Of a stretch of DNA of 46,525 nt, positions 16,752 through 23,895 are shown in pieces (positions within the stretch are counted from its first letter, which is position 1; every line of letters starts with the position of its first letter). The position numbers and the translations under genes are program-made. The notes under the pieces are model-generated. The model saw only the letters and a list, made by a program, of their open reading frames with translations. It was not told the DNA's origin and did no database searches. The stretch spans positions 1-46,525 of the forward strand of contig JAPKZK010000067.1 of NCBI GenBank assembly GCA_026393835.1, read 5' to 3'. Source of the stretch: Candidatus Aminicenantota bacterium. Its GTDB lineage: Bacteria; Acidobacteriota; Aminicenantia; UBA2199.

Positions 16752-18377
16752 TTATTCTATGTTAACGATCTTACCTTTTATCTTATCCATTAAATTGGTT
16801 ATTTTTTCATCGGTTTTAAGGTTTTCGATTTTTGCGTTCTCATTCTTCGCCGACGTGTCGGCTAATGCGATTTCAATATCGATGTTTCGTTTAAGGATGC
16901 CGAGAACCGTCTTTTTTAAATAGTCCGGCTGGTCCATTATGGTGTTGTATGCGAGTTCGAAATCCGCGGTCAATGTGATTACCAGCTTACTATCCCCCAT
17001 TTCGAAAGCGGCCGCGCCCAGGGCGGGAGCCCACCTGGGGCGTTCGGGGCTTATTTTTTCCACCAGGAGATTTTTTAAGTGTTCGGCGTCCACGGCTGCC
17101 CCGGCGCCCGCGTTCCCGCCGGGTTGAGACGTCCTGGCCGAGGCCGTGGCGGCGGCTGCCCCGGATACCACTGCATCCATAGGAGACGGAGACGGAGACG
17201 AAGATGGCGACGCCGGCTGTTGAACCGTCCTCTCAACGGCGCGCCGGCCGGATTTTACTTCATTGATTAAGTCTTCGATGGAAACCAGGGACGAAAAATA
17301 GGATAATTTTAAGAAGAGGTACTCCAGGATGATCCTGGGGTTCTCGGTATTGCGCATGGTCTGTTCCAGGTCCTTGGCGGCGTTAAAGTATCTTAATAAT
17401 TCGATCTCCCTTACGTTTTTTAATATTTCCTTTATGCGGGGAATATTTTCGGGGTTCAGGTTGTGCAGCTTTTCGGATTCATCGAGGGACTTTAAAACCA
17501 TCAGGTCCCTCAGGAATTTTAAATATTCATTATAAAAGAATCTCAAATCCATGCCCCGTTCGGCCAGGGTGTTTACCTGTTCGATAATGGCTTTCCTGTC
17601 TTTGGTAAAGATATTTTTGCTGAGGTCGATAAAGGTTTCTTCATCGATCACGCCCAGGATATCGATGACGTTTTGATCTTTGACGTCGCCCCCTTCGGAA
17701 AGGGCAATGGCCTGGTCCAGGATTTTTTTGGCGTCCCTTAGACTTCCTTCGGAGGACCTGGCGACTAAGAAAAGCGCATAATCGCTAATGGTGATATTCT
17801 CTTTGATGCAAATTTCTTTCAGGAGTTTGACGATGACTTCATGGGGTATTCGTTTGAACTCGAAGTGCTGGCACCGTGAGATAATGGTGGCGGGTATTTT
17901 GTGGAAATCGGTGGTAGCCATGATAAAATAGGTATGATCGGGGGGTTCTTCAATGGTTTTCAATAGGGCATTCCAGGCGGAATTGGAGAGCATGTGGACT
18001 TCATCGATGACCACGACGCGGCTGCGGTTTTTAAGGGGTCTGTATTTGACGGTTTCCTTGAGGTTGCGGATTTCTTCGACGCCGTTGTTGGAGGCGCCGT
18101 CGATTTCGATATAATCGGGGGATTTATCCCCGGTAATTTCCCGGCAGGCTTCGCATTCATTGCAGGGTTCGGATGCGGGTCCTTTGGCGCAGTTCAGGGC
18201 CTTGGCCAGGATACGCGCCGCCGAGGTTTTGCCCACGCCCTTCATCCCGGAAAAAATCAGGCCGGGATAGAGTTTATCGGTGTTGATGGCGTTTTGCAGG
18301 GTTTTGGTGATATGGGGCTGCCCGATCAAATCTGCGAATCGCTGCGGTCTGTATTTTCGTGCTAATGCCAGGTACAT
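16752..18377 (-). CDS. dnaX: DNA polymerase III subunit gamma/tau
   Basis: A 541-residue clamp-loader ATPase. Walker A GMKGVGKTSAARILAKALN (about residue 44) is followed by a zinc site of four cysteines (CAKGPASEPCNECEAC), Walker B VVVIDEVHML and sensor 1 YFIMATTD. A proline/serine- and alanine-rich linker (about 385-435) leads to a tau-like C-terminal domain. The start ATG follows the tRNA-Ser gene by 143 bases. No convincing slippery site for a gamma-form frameshift was found. Confidence 0.96.
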   Translation of the reverse strand: MYLALARKYRPQRFADLIGQPHITKTLQNAINTDKLYPGLIFSGMKGVGKTSAARILAKALNCAKGPASEPCNECEACREITGDKSPDYIEIDGASNNGVEEIRNLKETVKYRPLKNRSRVVVIDEVHMLSNSAWNALLKTIEEPPDHTYFIMATTDFHKIPATIISRCQHFEFKRIPHEVIVKLLKEICIKENITISDYALFLVARSSEGSLRDAKKILDQAIALSEGGDVKDQNVIDILGVIDEETFIDLSKNIFTKDRKAIIEQVNTLAERGMDLRFFYNEYLKFLRDLMVLKSLDESEKLHNLNPENIPRIKEILKNVREIELLRYFNAAKDLEQTMRNTENPRIILEYLFLKLSYFSSLVSIEDLINEVKSGRRAVERTVQQPASPSSSPSPSPMDAVVSGAAAATASARTSQPGGNAGAGAAVDAEHLKNLLVEKISPERPRWAPALGAAAFEMGDSKLVITLTADFELAYNTIMDQPDYLKKTVLGILKRNIDIEIALADTSAKNENAKIENLKTDEKITNLMDKIKGKIVNIE

Positions 18378-18519
18378 GATTTTCCGTTCTACTTCCGTTC
18401 TTTAAATAAGAGGCCCGGGAAATCCCGAACACATAAAGCTGACTGCTTAGTGCTGCTGCCTTTCGGCCCTGACACGGTTCACAGGTCCTTATTGTCGGGC
18501 TCCCGGACCATTCGTTATT

Positions 18520-18606
<87 letters not shown>

Positions 18607-18628
18607 GTCCGATATCCGATAAAGTACT

Positions 18629-18657
18629 ATTGTATAATTTATTTGCGCTAAATGCAA
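18629..18657 (-). promoter_or_regulatory. Predicted sigma70-type promoter of tRNA-Ser
   Basis: TTGCAT, 17-bp spacer, TACAAT on the minus strand, ending about 22 bases before the mature tRNA 5' end. It may also serve dnaX. Confidence 0.6.
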
Positions 18658-18679
18658 GCCCTTTTGAAGAAAAAGTTTT

Positions 18680-18745
18680 TAGCCGCGGTTTTTTAGCCGC
18701 GGACGAACACGGACAAACACGGACAGACAAGGACGAATTCGGGCG
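18680..18745. repeat. Dispersed CACGGAC-type low-complexity repeat
   Basis: A run of CACGGACGAA/CACGGACAAA words with a doubled TTTTTAGCCGCGG unit. Related runs occur at 28425-28447 and 44512-44590. The 10-base period has no coding role and is part of a family of short intergenic repeats in this genome. Confidence 0.6.
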
Positions 18746-18756
18746 GGGAAAAAGTT

Positions 18757-19944
18757 TCATTTTGTCAGCGACGCTGTTTTCAAAACGATGGCGTCCCGTT
18801 CTACGGGGTAAATTTTTTCCAGCAATAACTCGCGGGCGGTGAAAATGGAGGAGAAACCAAACCGCCGCTTGATATCGGTCACACCCCGGCTCAACTGTTC
18901 GCTCCTGATTGATATAAAAGGCAGCAGGTCCCTTTGCCCGGCGATATCCTCGACTTTGACGCCCACCAACCGCAAGGGGAGTTTTTTCTTTTTCATCAGT
19001 TGGTCCAATAAAAAGAGCGCCCTACTCCATATATTATTATATGAGTAGGTGGGGTATTCGAGGGGCATGCGTTTGGTGTAAGTGGAAAAATCGCTGAAGC
19101 GGGCTTTTACTTCGACGCGCCCGGCAAAATAGTCGTGATCGATGAGATAAACGGATAAACGGTCCACGAGATAAGCCAGGTGAGAAACCACCATATCGCG
19201 GTCGGAAATGTCTTCGGGAAAGGTGGTCTCCCTGCTGAAACTTTTGGTTTTGGCTTCGCGTGCGGCGGGGTAGTGGGATTGGGAATAGAAATGGGGGGCA
19301 ATGGATCGTTTCCAGATGGCGGGATAGGCGCGTTCCAGTTCCTTCACCCGTTTGATGCCCATGGCCTGGAGGATCAGCAGTGTATGGTTGCCGATGCCGG
19401 GGATTTTTTCCAGGGTAAGGTTTGAGATAAAGGTTTTTTCATCGGCCACAAAGAAAAGTCCGCCGGGTTTTGCGGCTTCGGTGGCCAATTTGGCCCCCAG
19501 CCTGGAAAAACCGAGGCCCACGGAAACGCTTAGTCCTGTTTCCCGTTCGACGGTTTGTTTGATTTTTTCCGCCAATGCGTATACGGAAGAGTGGAGGTAG
19601 CGGTTGCCGCTGAGGTCCATATAGGCTTCATCGATGGAGACGGGTTCTACCCGTGGTGAAAAGTGGGTCAGGCAAGCGATGAATTTTTCTGAAATGCGGC
19701 TGTAGACGTGGTAGCGTCCGCGGACGAAAATTCCCTGGGGGCATTTTTGTCCGGCGGTTCGCAGGGCCATGCCCGAATGTACCCCATATTTCCTGGCTTC
19801 ATAGGAAGCGGTGCTGACCACGCCGCGTTCGTCGGGCATGCCGCCGACGATAACGGGTTTACCTTTCAGGTAGGGGTTCAGCATGACTTCTACGGCAGCA
19901 AAAAAGGCGTCGATATCGATATGAAGTACAAACGGGATTTTCAT
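18757..19944 (-). CDS. dinB: DNA polymerase IV (Y family)
   Basis: A 395-residue translesion polymerase. It has metal-binding DIDAFFAAVE near the start and SIDEAYMDLSG (about residue 103), then the thumb helix-hairpin-helix (LEKIPGIGNHTLLILQAMGI) and the little-finger domain with LRLVGVKVEDI. All catalytic acidic residues are visible. It follows lexA by 9 bases, so it is probably in the SOS regulon. Confidence 0.95.
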   Translation of the reverse strand: MKIPFVLHIDIDAFFAAVEVMLNPYLKGKPVIVGGMPDERGVVSTASYEARKYGVHSGMALRTAGQKCPQGIFVRGRYHVYSRISEKFIACLTHFSPRVEPVSIDEAYMDLSGNRYLHSSVYALAEKIKQTVERETGLSVSVGLGFSRLGAKLATEAAKPGGLFFVADEKTFISNLTLEKIPGIGNHTLLILQAMGIKRVKELERAYPAIWKRSIAPHFYSQSHYPAAREAKTKSFSRETTFPEDISDRDMVVSHLAYLVDRLSVYLIDHDYFAGRVEVKARFSDFSTYTKRMPLEYPTYSYNNIWSRALFLLDQLMKKKKLPLRLVGVKVEDIAGQRDLLPFISIRSEQLSRGVTDIKRRFGFSSIFTARELLLEKIYPVERDAIVLKTASLTK

Positions 19945-19953
19945 TGGTATTCT

Positions 19954-20532
19954 TTAGTGGTATCTTCTTAAGACGCCGACGACTTTTCCCACCAGTTCAA
20001 AGGGATCATAAATAGGTTGGTATTCCGGGTTTTCCGGCGCCAGCCAGTATTTTTCGTTATCTTTTTTTAGACGTTTCAGGGTAATGGCGCCGTCGGTTTT
20101 GAGATAGGCCACCACCATTTCGCCGGGGTCGGCGTTTGGGGTGCGTTTCACCACCACCACATCGCCTTCCTGGATATAGGCGTCTTTCATACTTTCGCCC
20201 TGGACCCTGAACCCCATGATATCGCCGCCCTTTTCCACCATCCATTCGGGTAGTTCGATTTCTTCGCCGAGGGATTCGAAAATTTCCAGGGGGCTGCCGG
20301 CGGGTACGATTCCCACCAGGGGAACGGCGGTAAAGTAAGACGCCAGTTCCCAGATTCGGCCCGCCCGTTTCAGGTAACCACGTTCATGCAGCCGGTTGAG
20401 GTAGGCATGAACGGTGGCGGGGGAGGACAGGCCGGTTTCGTTTCCTATTTCCCTTACAGTGGGGAAATACCCTCTACTTCTGACCATTTCTTTTAATTGT
20501 TCGAAAAATTTCTTTTGTCTTCTTGTGAGCAT
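19954..20532 (-). CDS. lexA: SOS repressor LexA
   Basis: A 192-residue repressor-protease. The N-terminal winged helix (MLTRRQKKFFEQLKEMV, FPTVREIGNETGLSSPATVH) precedes the Ala-Gly self-cleavage site (GIVPAGSP). The catalytic serine is in GESMKD and the lysine in ITLKRLKK. The ATG at 20532 is chosen because it matches the family start and lies 8 bases after AAGGA. A longer frame would run into the promoter. Confidence 0.96.
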   Translation of the reverse strand: MLTRRQKKFFEQLKEMVRSRGYFPTVREIGNETGLSSPATVHAYLNRLHERGYLKRAGRIWELASYFTAVPLVGIVPAGSPLEIFESLGEEIELPEWMVEKGGDIMGFRVQGESMKDAYIQEGDVVVVKRTPNADPGEMVVAYLKTDGAITLKRLKKDNEKYWLAPENPEYQPIYDPFELVGKVVGVLRRYH

Positions 20533-20533
20533 T

Positions 20534-20548
20534 GTTCGTTCCTTGTTC
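20534..20548 (-). promoter_or_regulatory. Candidate LexA operator (GAAC-N7-GAAC)
   Basis: On the minus strand CGAACAAGGAACGAACA is a direct repeat with GAAC spaced by exactly 7 bases. It sits at the predicted transcription start between the -10 box and the lexA ATG. The spacing equals the GTTC-N7-GTTC direct-repeat box known for alphaproteobacterial LexA. Its use here is inferred. Confidence 0.45.
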
Positions 20549-20554
20549 GAGAAT

Positions 20555-20583
20555 AGTATAATATTTTTTTCCGTATTTGTCAA
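20555..20583 (-). promoter_or_regulatory. Strong sigma70-type promoter of lexA-dinB
   Basis: TTGACA, 17-bp spacer, TATACT on the minus strand, about 22 bases before the lexA start codon. The match to consensus is near perfect. Confidence 0.75.
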
Positions 20584-20604
20584 CAAGATATCGAACTGTC
20601 ATAA

Positions 20605-20715
20605 AAATAGCCGCTAAGAACGCGAAGGACCGCGAAGAAAAAAACTTAAGTCCACAGATTACACGGATTTTCACAGAATGTTTTTTCCGCTCTTCCGCTC
20701 TTCCTTTTTCCCGCC
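20605..20715. repeat. Dispersed intergenic repeat (GCGAAG / ACAGATTACACGG / pyrimidine tract)
   Basis: A three-part repeat: CGCTAAGAACGCGAAGGACC, then CCACAGATTACACGG followed by ATTTTCACAGAATG, then a TTTTTTCC/CTTCCGCTC pyrimidine tract. The same series recurs at 21806-21903, 22496-22600 and, in part, 28390-28580 and 35960-36005. It is non-coding. Function is unknown. Confidence 0.6.
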
Positions 20716-20751
20716 CAGCAGTCGCAGCAGAAAACATTAAAGTGAGATACC

Positions 20752-20779
20752 TTTACTTTTTCCAATTTTCGGATATAAT
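20752..20779 (+). promoter_or_regulatory. Possible promoter of the XRE regulator pair
   Basis: TTTACT, 16-bp spacer, TATAAT, ending about 55 bases before the first regulator. The -10 is perfect and the -35 is weaker. Confidence 0.45.
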
Positions 20780-20834
20780 TAAATATCCTGTAACATAACG
20801 AATAAAAGGAAAATAAAAGACGGCTGTAAAACAA

Positions 20835-21296
20835 ATGAGAAAAAGTGAAAGTTCAGTAGAAATCGGTGCGAGGCTCAAAAACATACGCGCAGAGCTTCGT
20901 TTGCAACAGAAAGATATGGCCGCTACCTTGAAAATTGCTCCCAGCTACCTCTGCGAAATCGAAAGCGGCAGGGCCAATCCCGGCCCGGAATTCTTTATAA
21001 GACTGGCGACCTCTTTCAATGTCAACCTGCAATACGTGTTCCTGGAAACTGGCGATATGTTTAGCGGCCCCGGTGGCATCTTAAAACCGTTTGAATTTAC
21101 ATGGGGAACTGAAATCGAATCCATCGAAGAATTGCTCTGGCTGATGCAGCACTCGGTATACTTCAAGAGTACAATGCTGGCCCTGGCGAATAAGACCATC
21201 AGCAAAGAAGAGGATGAGATCATGGAAAGCCTGCAAAGAAATAAAGCCAAAACAGGAAATAGAAAAAGTAACCCGCGCGGAAAGCAGCCGAACTGA
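20835..21296 (+). CDS. XRE-family transcriptional regulator, first of a tandem pair
   Basis: 153 residues. An N-terminal Cro/C1-type helix-turn-helix (about 10-65: IGARLKNIRAELRLQQKDMA, APSYLCEIESGRANPGPEF) is followed by a C-terminal module (SIEELLWLMQHSVYFKSTML) that is shared with the next gene and does not match a domain I can name. The SD is poor. It is a paralogue of the neighbour, so the pair looks like a recent tandem duplication that has diverged. The target is unknown; the adjacent minisatellite region has no other plausible partner. Confidence 0.8.
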   Translation: MRKSESSVEIGARLKNIRAELRLQQKDMAATLKIAPSYLCEIESGRANPGPEFFIRLATSFNVNLQYVFLETGDMFSGPGGILKPFEFTWGTEIESIEELLWLMQHSVYFKSTMLALANKTISKEEDEIMESLQRNKAKTGNRKSNPRGKQPN

Positions 21297-21329
21297 GGCA
21301 ACGGGACAATAAGGACGGATGTCAAGCCA

Positions 21330-21773
21330 ATGAGAAAATATGAAATCAGCGCTATGGAAATTGGGCAAAGGATAAGGGCAGTACGTAAGGAATTGCACAT
21401 ACAGCAAAAGGACATGGCCGCCGCCATGAATGTCGCAGGCAGTTATCTCAGCGAGATCGAAAACGGCAAAGGCAACCCCGGCCCTGAATTTTTTGTCAGG
21501 CTTGCCGGCCAGTTTAATATCAACATGAATTACCTGTTCAGGGGCGCCCCGGATATGTTTGTCAACGACGAAGGCAAAATAAAGAAACAAGAAGTGGACC
21601 TGGAGGATGAGGTGGATTCTATTGAGAAAGTGGCCTGGTTGATGGAACATTCGATCTATCTCCACTCCATTGTCCTGACTTGCGTCAATAGAACCATTTT
21701 TAATGATAGAGATATTATCCTGGATCACATCAAGAGAAAGAAAGCCAAAGCCGGCGCCGATAAAAACGATTAA
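21330..21773 (+). CDS. XRE-family transcriptional regulator, second of a tandem pair
   Basis: 147 residues with the same layout as its upstream paralogue: HTH (IGQRIRAVRKELHIQQKDMA, AGSYLSEIENGKGNPGPEFF) and the shared C-terminal module (SIEKVAWLMEHSIYLHSIVL). The HTH recognition region is well conserved between the two, so they may bind similar sites or form heterodimers. The linker differs more. Confidence 0.8.
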   Translation: MRKYEISAMEIGQRIRAVRKELHIQQKDMAAAMNVAGSYLSEIENGKGNPGPEFFVRLAGQFNINMNYLFRGAPDMFVNDEGKIKKQEVDLEDEVDSIEKVAWLMEHSIYLHSIVLTCVNRTIFNDRDIILDHIKRKKAKAGADKND

Positions 21774-21805
21774 GCCCGGTTCCCTGAATCCGCCTCCTAA
21801 TTTTA

Positions 21806-21903
21806 TGAGCCTCGAAGGACCGCGAAGATAAAAACTTAAGTCCACAAATTACACGGATTTTCACAGAATGTTTTTTCCTCGCTTCCTCGCTTCCTCTCTT
21901 CCT
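21806..21903. repeat. Dispersed intergenic repeat, second copy
   Basis: Near-copy of the block at 20605-20715 (CTCGAAGGACCGCGAAGA, AACTTAAGTCCACAAATTAC, TTTTCACAGAATG, CTTCCTCGCTTCC). The two copies flank the XRE gene pair in the same orientation, so recombination between them could delete or duplicate the pair. Confidence 0.6.
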
Positions 21904-21933
21904 TTTCTCCCGGAGATGTCAATAAATACAGCT

Positions 21934-22017
21934 GCGGAGAGAAAAGTTCCCGCGGCGGAGGCAAAAGTTCCTGCATCGGAGATAAAAATCCCTGCTGCCG
22001 AGGGAAAAGTTTGCGGC
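21934..22017. repeat. Minisatellite, 4 units of 21 bp
   Basis: Four consecutive 21-bp units of the pattern GCGGAGGCAAAAGTTCCTGCA, with no length changes. The unit differs in sequence from the larger array that starts 20 bases downstream but has the same period. Confidence 0.7.
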
Positions 22018-22036
22018 GCCGGGTGAGCACCTTCGG

Positions 22037-22414
22037 GTGATGACTAAGCGTATCCGGGTGCTGAGTGAGCACCTTCGGGTGCGGAGTGAGCGACTAAAGG
22101 TGCGGAGTGAGCGGTTATGGGAGCGAATTGAGCGACTATGGGTGCGGAGTGGGCGTCTTTGGGTGCGAAGTAAGAGTCTTTGGGTGCGGAGTAAGAGTCT
22201 TTGGGTGCGGAGTAAGCGACAAAGGGTGCGGACTAAGCGACTAAGGGAGCGAAGTAAGCGACAAAGGGTGCGAATTGAGCGATTAAGGGAGCGAGTTGAG
22301 CGACAAAGGGTGCGGAGTGAGCGACAAAAGGTGCGGAGTGAGCGACTATGGGAGCGGACTAAGCGACAAAGGGTGAGGAGTGAGCGTCTTTGGGTGCGGA
22401 GTGAGCGACTAAAG
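22037..22414. repeat. Minisatellite array, 18 units of 21 bp
   Basis: Eighteen contiguous units around GTGCGGAGTGAGCGACTAAGG, 378 bp with not a single indel. Because 21 is a multiple of 3, several frames stay open. The plus frame gives a basic heptad (SERLWVR-like), which may explain apparent ORFs. No good start signal was seen for either strand, so coding status is unresolved. Confidence 0.85.
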
Positions 22415-22495
22415 ATCCTGAATAAAAGGGTTTCGATACAGTCCCGGATTTTAAAGAACGCAGCGGAGGGTAAAGTTGCCGCTGATATGAAAATA

Positions 22496-22600
22496 GCCGC
22501 TAAGAACGCGAAGACACGCGAAGTAGAGGGGATCACAGATTACACGGATTGACACAGATTGCCAGGAAGTTTTTTCTTCTCTTCTTCGCTTCTCAACTCA
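22496..22600. repeat. Dispersed intergenic repeat, third copy
   Basis: GCCGCTAAGAACGCGAAGAC, ACAGATTACACGGATTGACA and a TTTTTTCTTCTCTTCTTCGC tract: the same three-part block as at 20605-20715. It sits between the two minisatellite arrays. Confidence 0.55.
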
Positions 22601-22978
22601 ATGTCCGATGGTAAGGTATCAATGTCCGACGGTAATCTGTCAATATCCGATGGGAAGGAACCAATATCCGACGGTAATCTGTCAATATCCGATGGGAAGG
22701 AATCAATGTCCGATGGTAATCTGTCAATGTCCGTTGGTAAGGTATCAATGTTCGATGGGAAGGAATCAATATCCGACGGTAATCTGTCAATATCCGATGG
22801 GAAGGAACCAATATCCGTTGGTAATCTGTCAATATCCAATGGGAAGGAATCAATATCCGACGGTAATCTGTCAATATCCGGCGGGAAGGAACCAATATCC
22901 GTTGGTAATCTGTTAATGTCCGGCGGTAAGGTATGAATGTCCGTTGGTAATCTGTCAATGTCCGACGGTAAGGAACCA
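22601..22978. repeat. Minisatellite array, 18 units of 21 bp, alternating types
   Basis: Eighteen contiguous 21-bp units in 378 bp, again without indels. Two unit types largely alternate: ATATCCGACGGTAATCTGTC plus A, and ATATCCGATGGGAAGGAACC plus A, giving a 42-bp higher-order period. At least four of six frames are open over most of the array. One plus frame is cut by TGA at unit 16. It is unrelated in sequence to the array at 22037 but has the same period and unit count. Confidence 0.85.
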
Positions 22979-23741
22979 ATATCCGAACCGCGGATATCGC
23001 AGATGGGACAGATTCCACAGAGCGGGCGGCGCCCGCAGCCCAGGAAGGCCCTACGGGCCATTTTTCCTCGCCCTTGTAGGTTTTTTTCTTTGCGGTCCTT
23101 CGCGTTCTTGGCGGCTATCTACCCGGAGATTTAAAAGTTAGCTGATTTCTCAACATCCGGATATACCGAAAGAACTGAGAAGTGTTTACCCAGAACAGAG
23201 GTCAGGAAGAACAAAAACGGAGCATGGTTTTCCCAAATTCTCATCTTCATCGTTCATCATTCATCATTCATCATTTTTTTCTTCTCTTCTTCTCTTCTGC
23301 GCTTCTTCTCTTCTGCTTTTCCCCGCTTCCCTGTTTTTGCTCACCTTCTTACCCTCTTAACTTCTCACCTTCTATTATTTCCTCGCTTCCTCTCTTCCCT
23401 TTTCCTGCCCTTATTCACAGTTTCGGTCATTTGCATTTGGGATAATTGTTGAATGAGATATGCCTCTTCCCTTTTGGCCTACTGTCCCATAATCCGCCAC
23501 CAAAACGGAAGCCCAGAGAGCCACGGAACGGAGAAACCATGCCTGGTAAAAGCTGAAAAAGAGCAATTGATTAAGAACCGCAAGGTGATGAAGCCTGTAC
23601 TGGATGATGATCCCAGAAGAAAGAAAAATTGGAGTTTAAAAAAGGGAGAATATATTGCTATAGGGATGGGGGCAGGAGGGAAATGCATGCAAAATAAACT
23701 GATACGTCAACAGAAAAAAAATATTTTCTCAGCAAAAATAG
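22979..23741. other. Non-coding stretch with pyrimidine tracts and ATTCATC repeats
   Basis: No gene is supported. It contains a GC-rich piece (23020-23060), an ATTCATC heptamer run (about 23246-23274) and long CTTCTCTTCTTC / CTTCCTCGC pyrimidine tracts (23275-23410). A 104-codon frame at 23453-23767 has no recognisable domain and ends inside the predicted promoter of the next gene, so I do not call it. Confidence 0.55.
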
Positions 23742-23770
23742 TTGACAAACCCCTTGCAACCAATTAGAAT
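23742..23770 (+). promoter_or_regulatory. Strong sigma70-type promoter of the CHAT island
   Basis: TTGACA, 17-bp spacer, TAGAAT, leaving a leader of about 120 bases before the CHAT gene. Confidence 0.6.
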
Positions 23771-23895
23771 TGATTCTGGAGGTTTAATGCATTACACCTA
23801 ATAAAAGTGAGAAATGAAAATGGTAAAGGGTCGAGAATTTTTTAAATGGTCAATATTGAACTCAATATTTCGATCACATTGCAAAAGGTATTCTT

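Noticed and set aside
16752..18377. Programmed frameshift in dnaX to make the gamma form
   Set aside because: No A-rich slippery heptamer followed by a stop in the shifted frame was found in the expected region.
22037..22552. Plus-strand 171-codon frame with heptad repeats across the first minisatellite
   Set aside because: The frame stays open because the period is 21 bp; other frames on both strands are open too. No SD was seen. Kept as a repeat with unresolved coding status.
21934..22978. CRISPR array
   Set aside because: Units are contiguous with no unique spacers between repeats, and no cas genes are present.
22540..23061. Minus-strand 173-codon frame across the second minisatellite
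   Set aside because: Same reason: openness follows from the 21-bp period. The start lies in unrelated GC-rich DNA with no SD.
23453..23767. 104-codon frame before the CHAT gene
   Set aside because: No recognisable domain, odd composition, no SD, and it ends within the predicted promoter of the CHAT gene.
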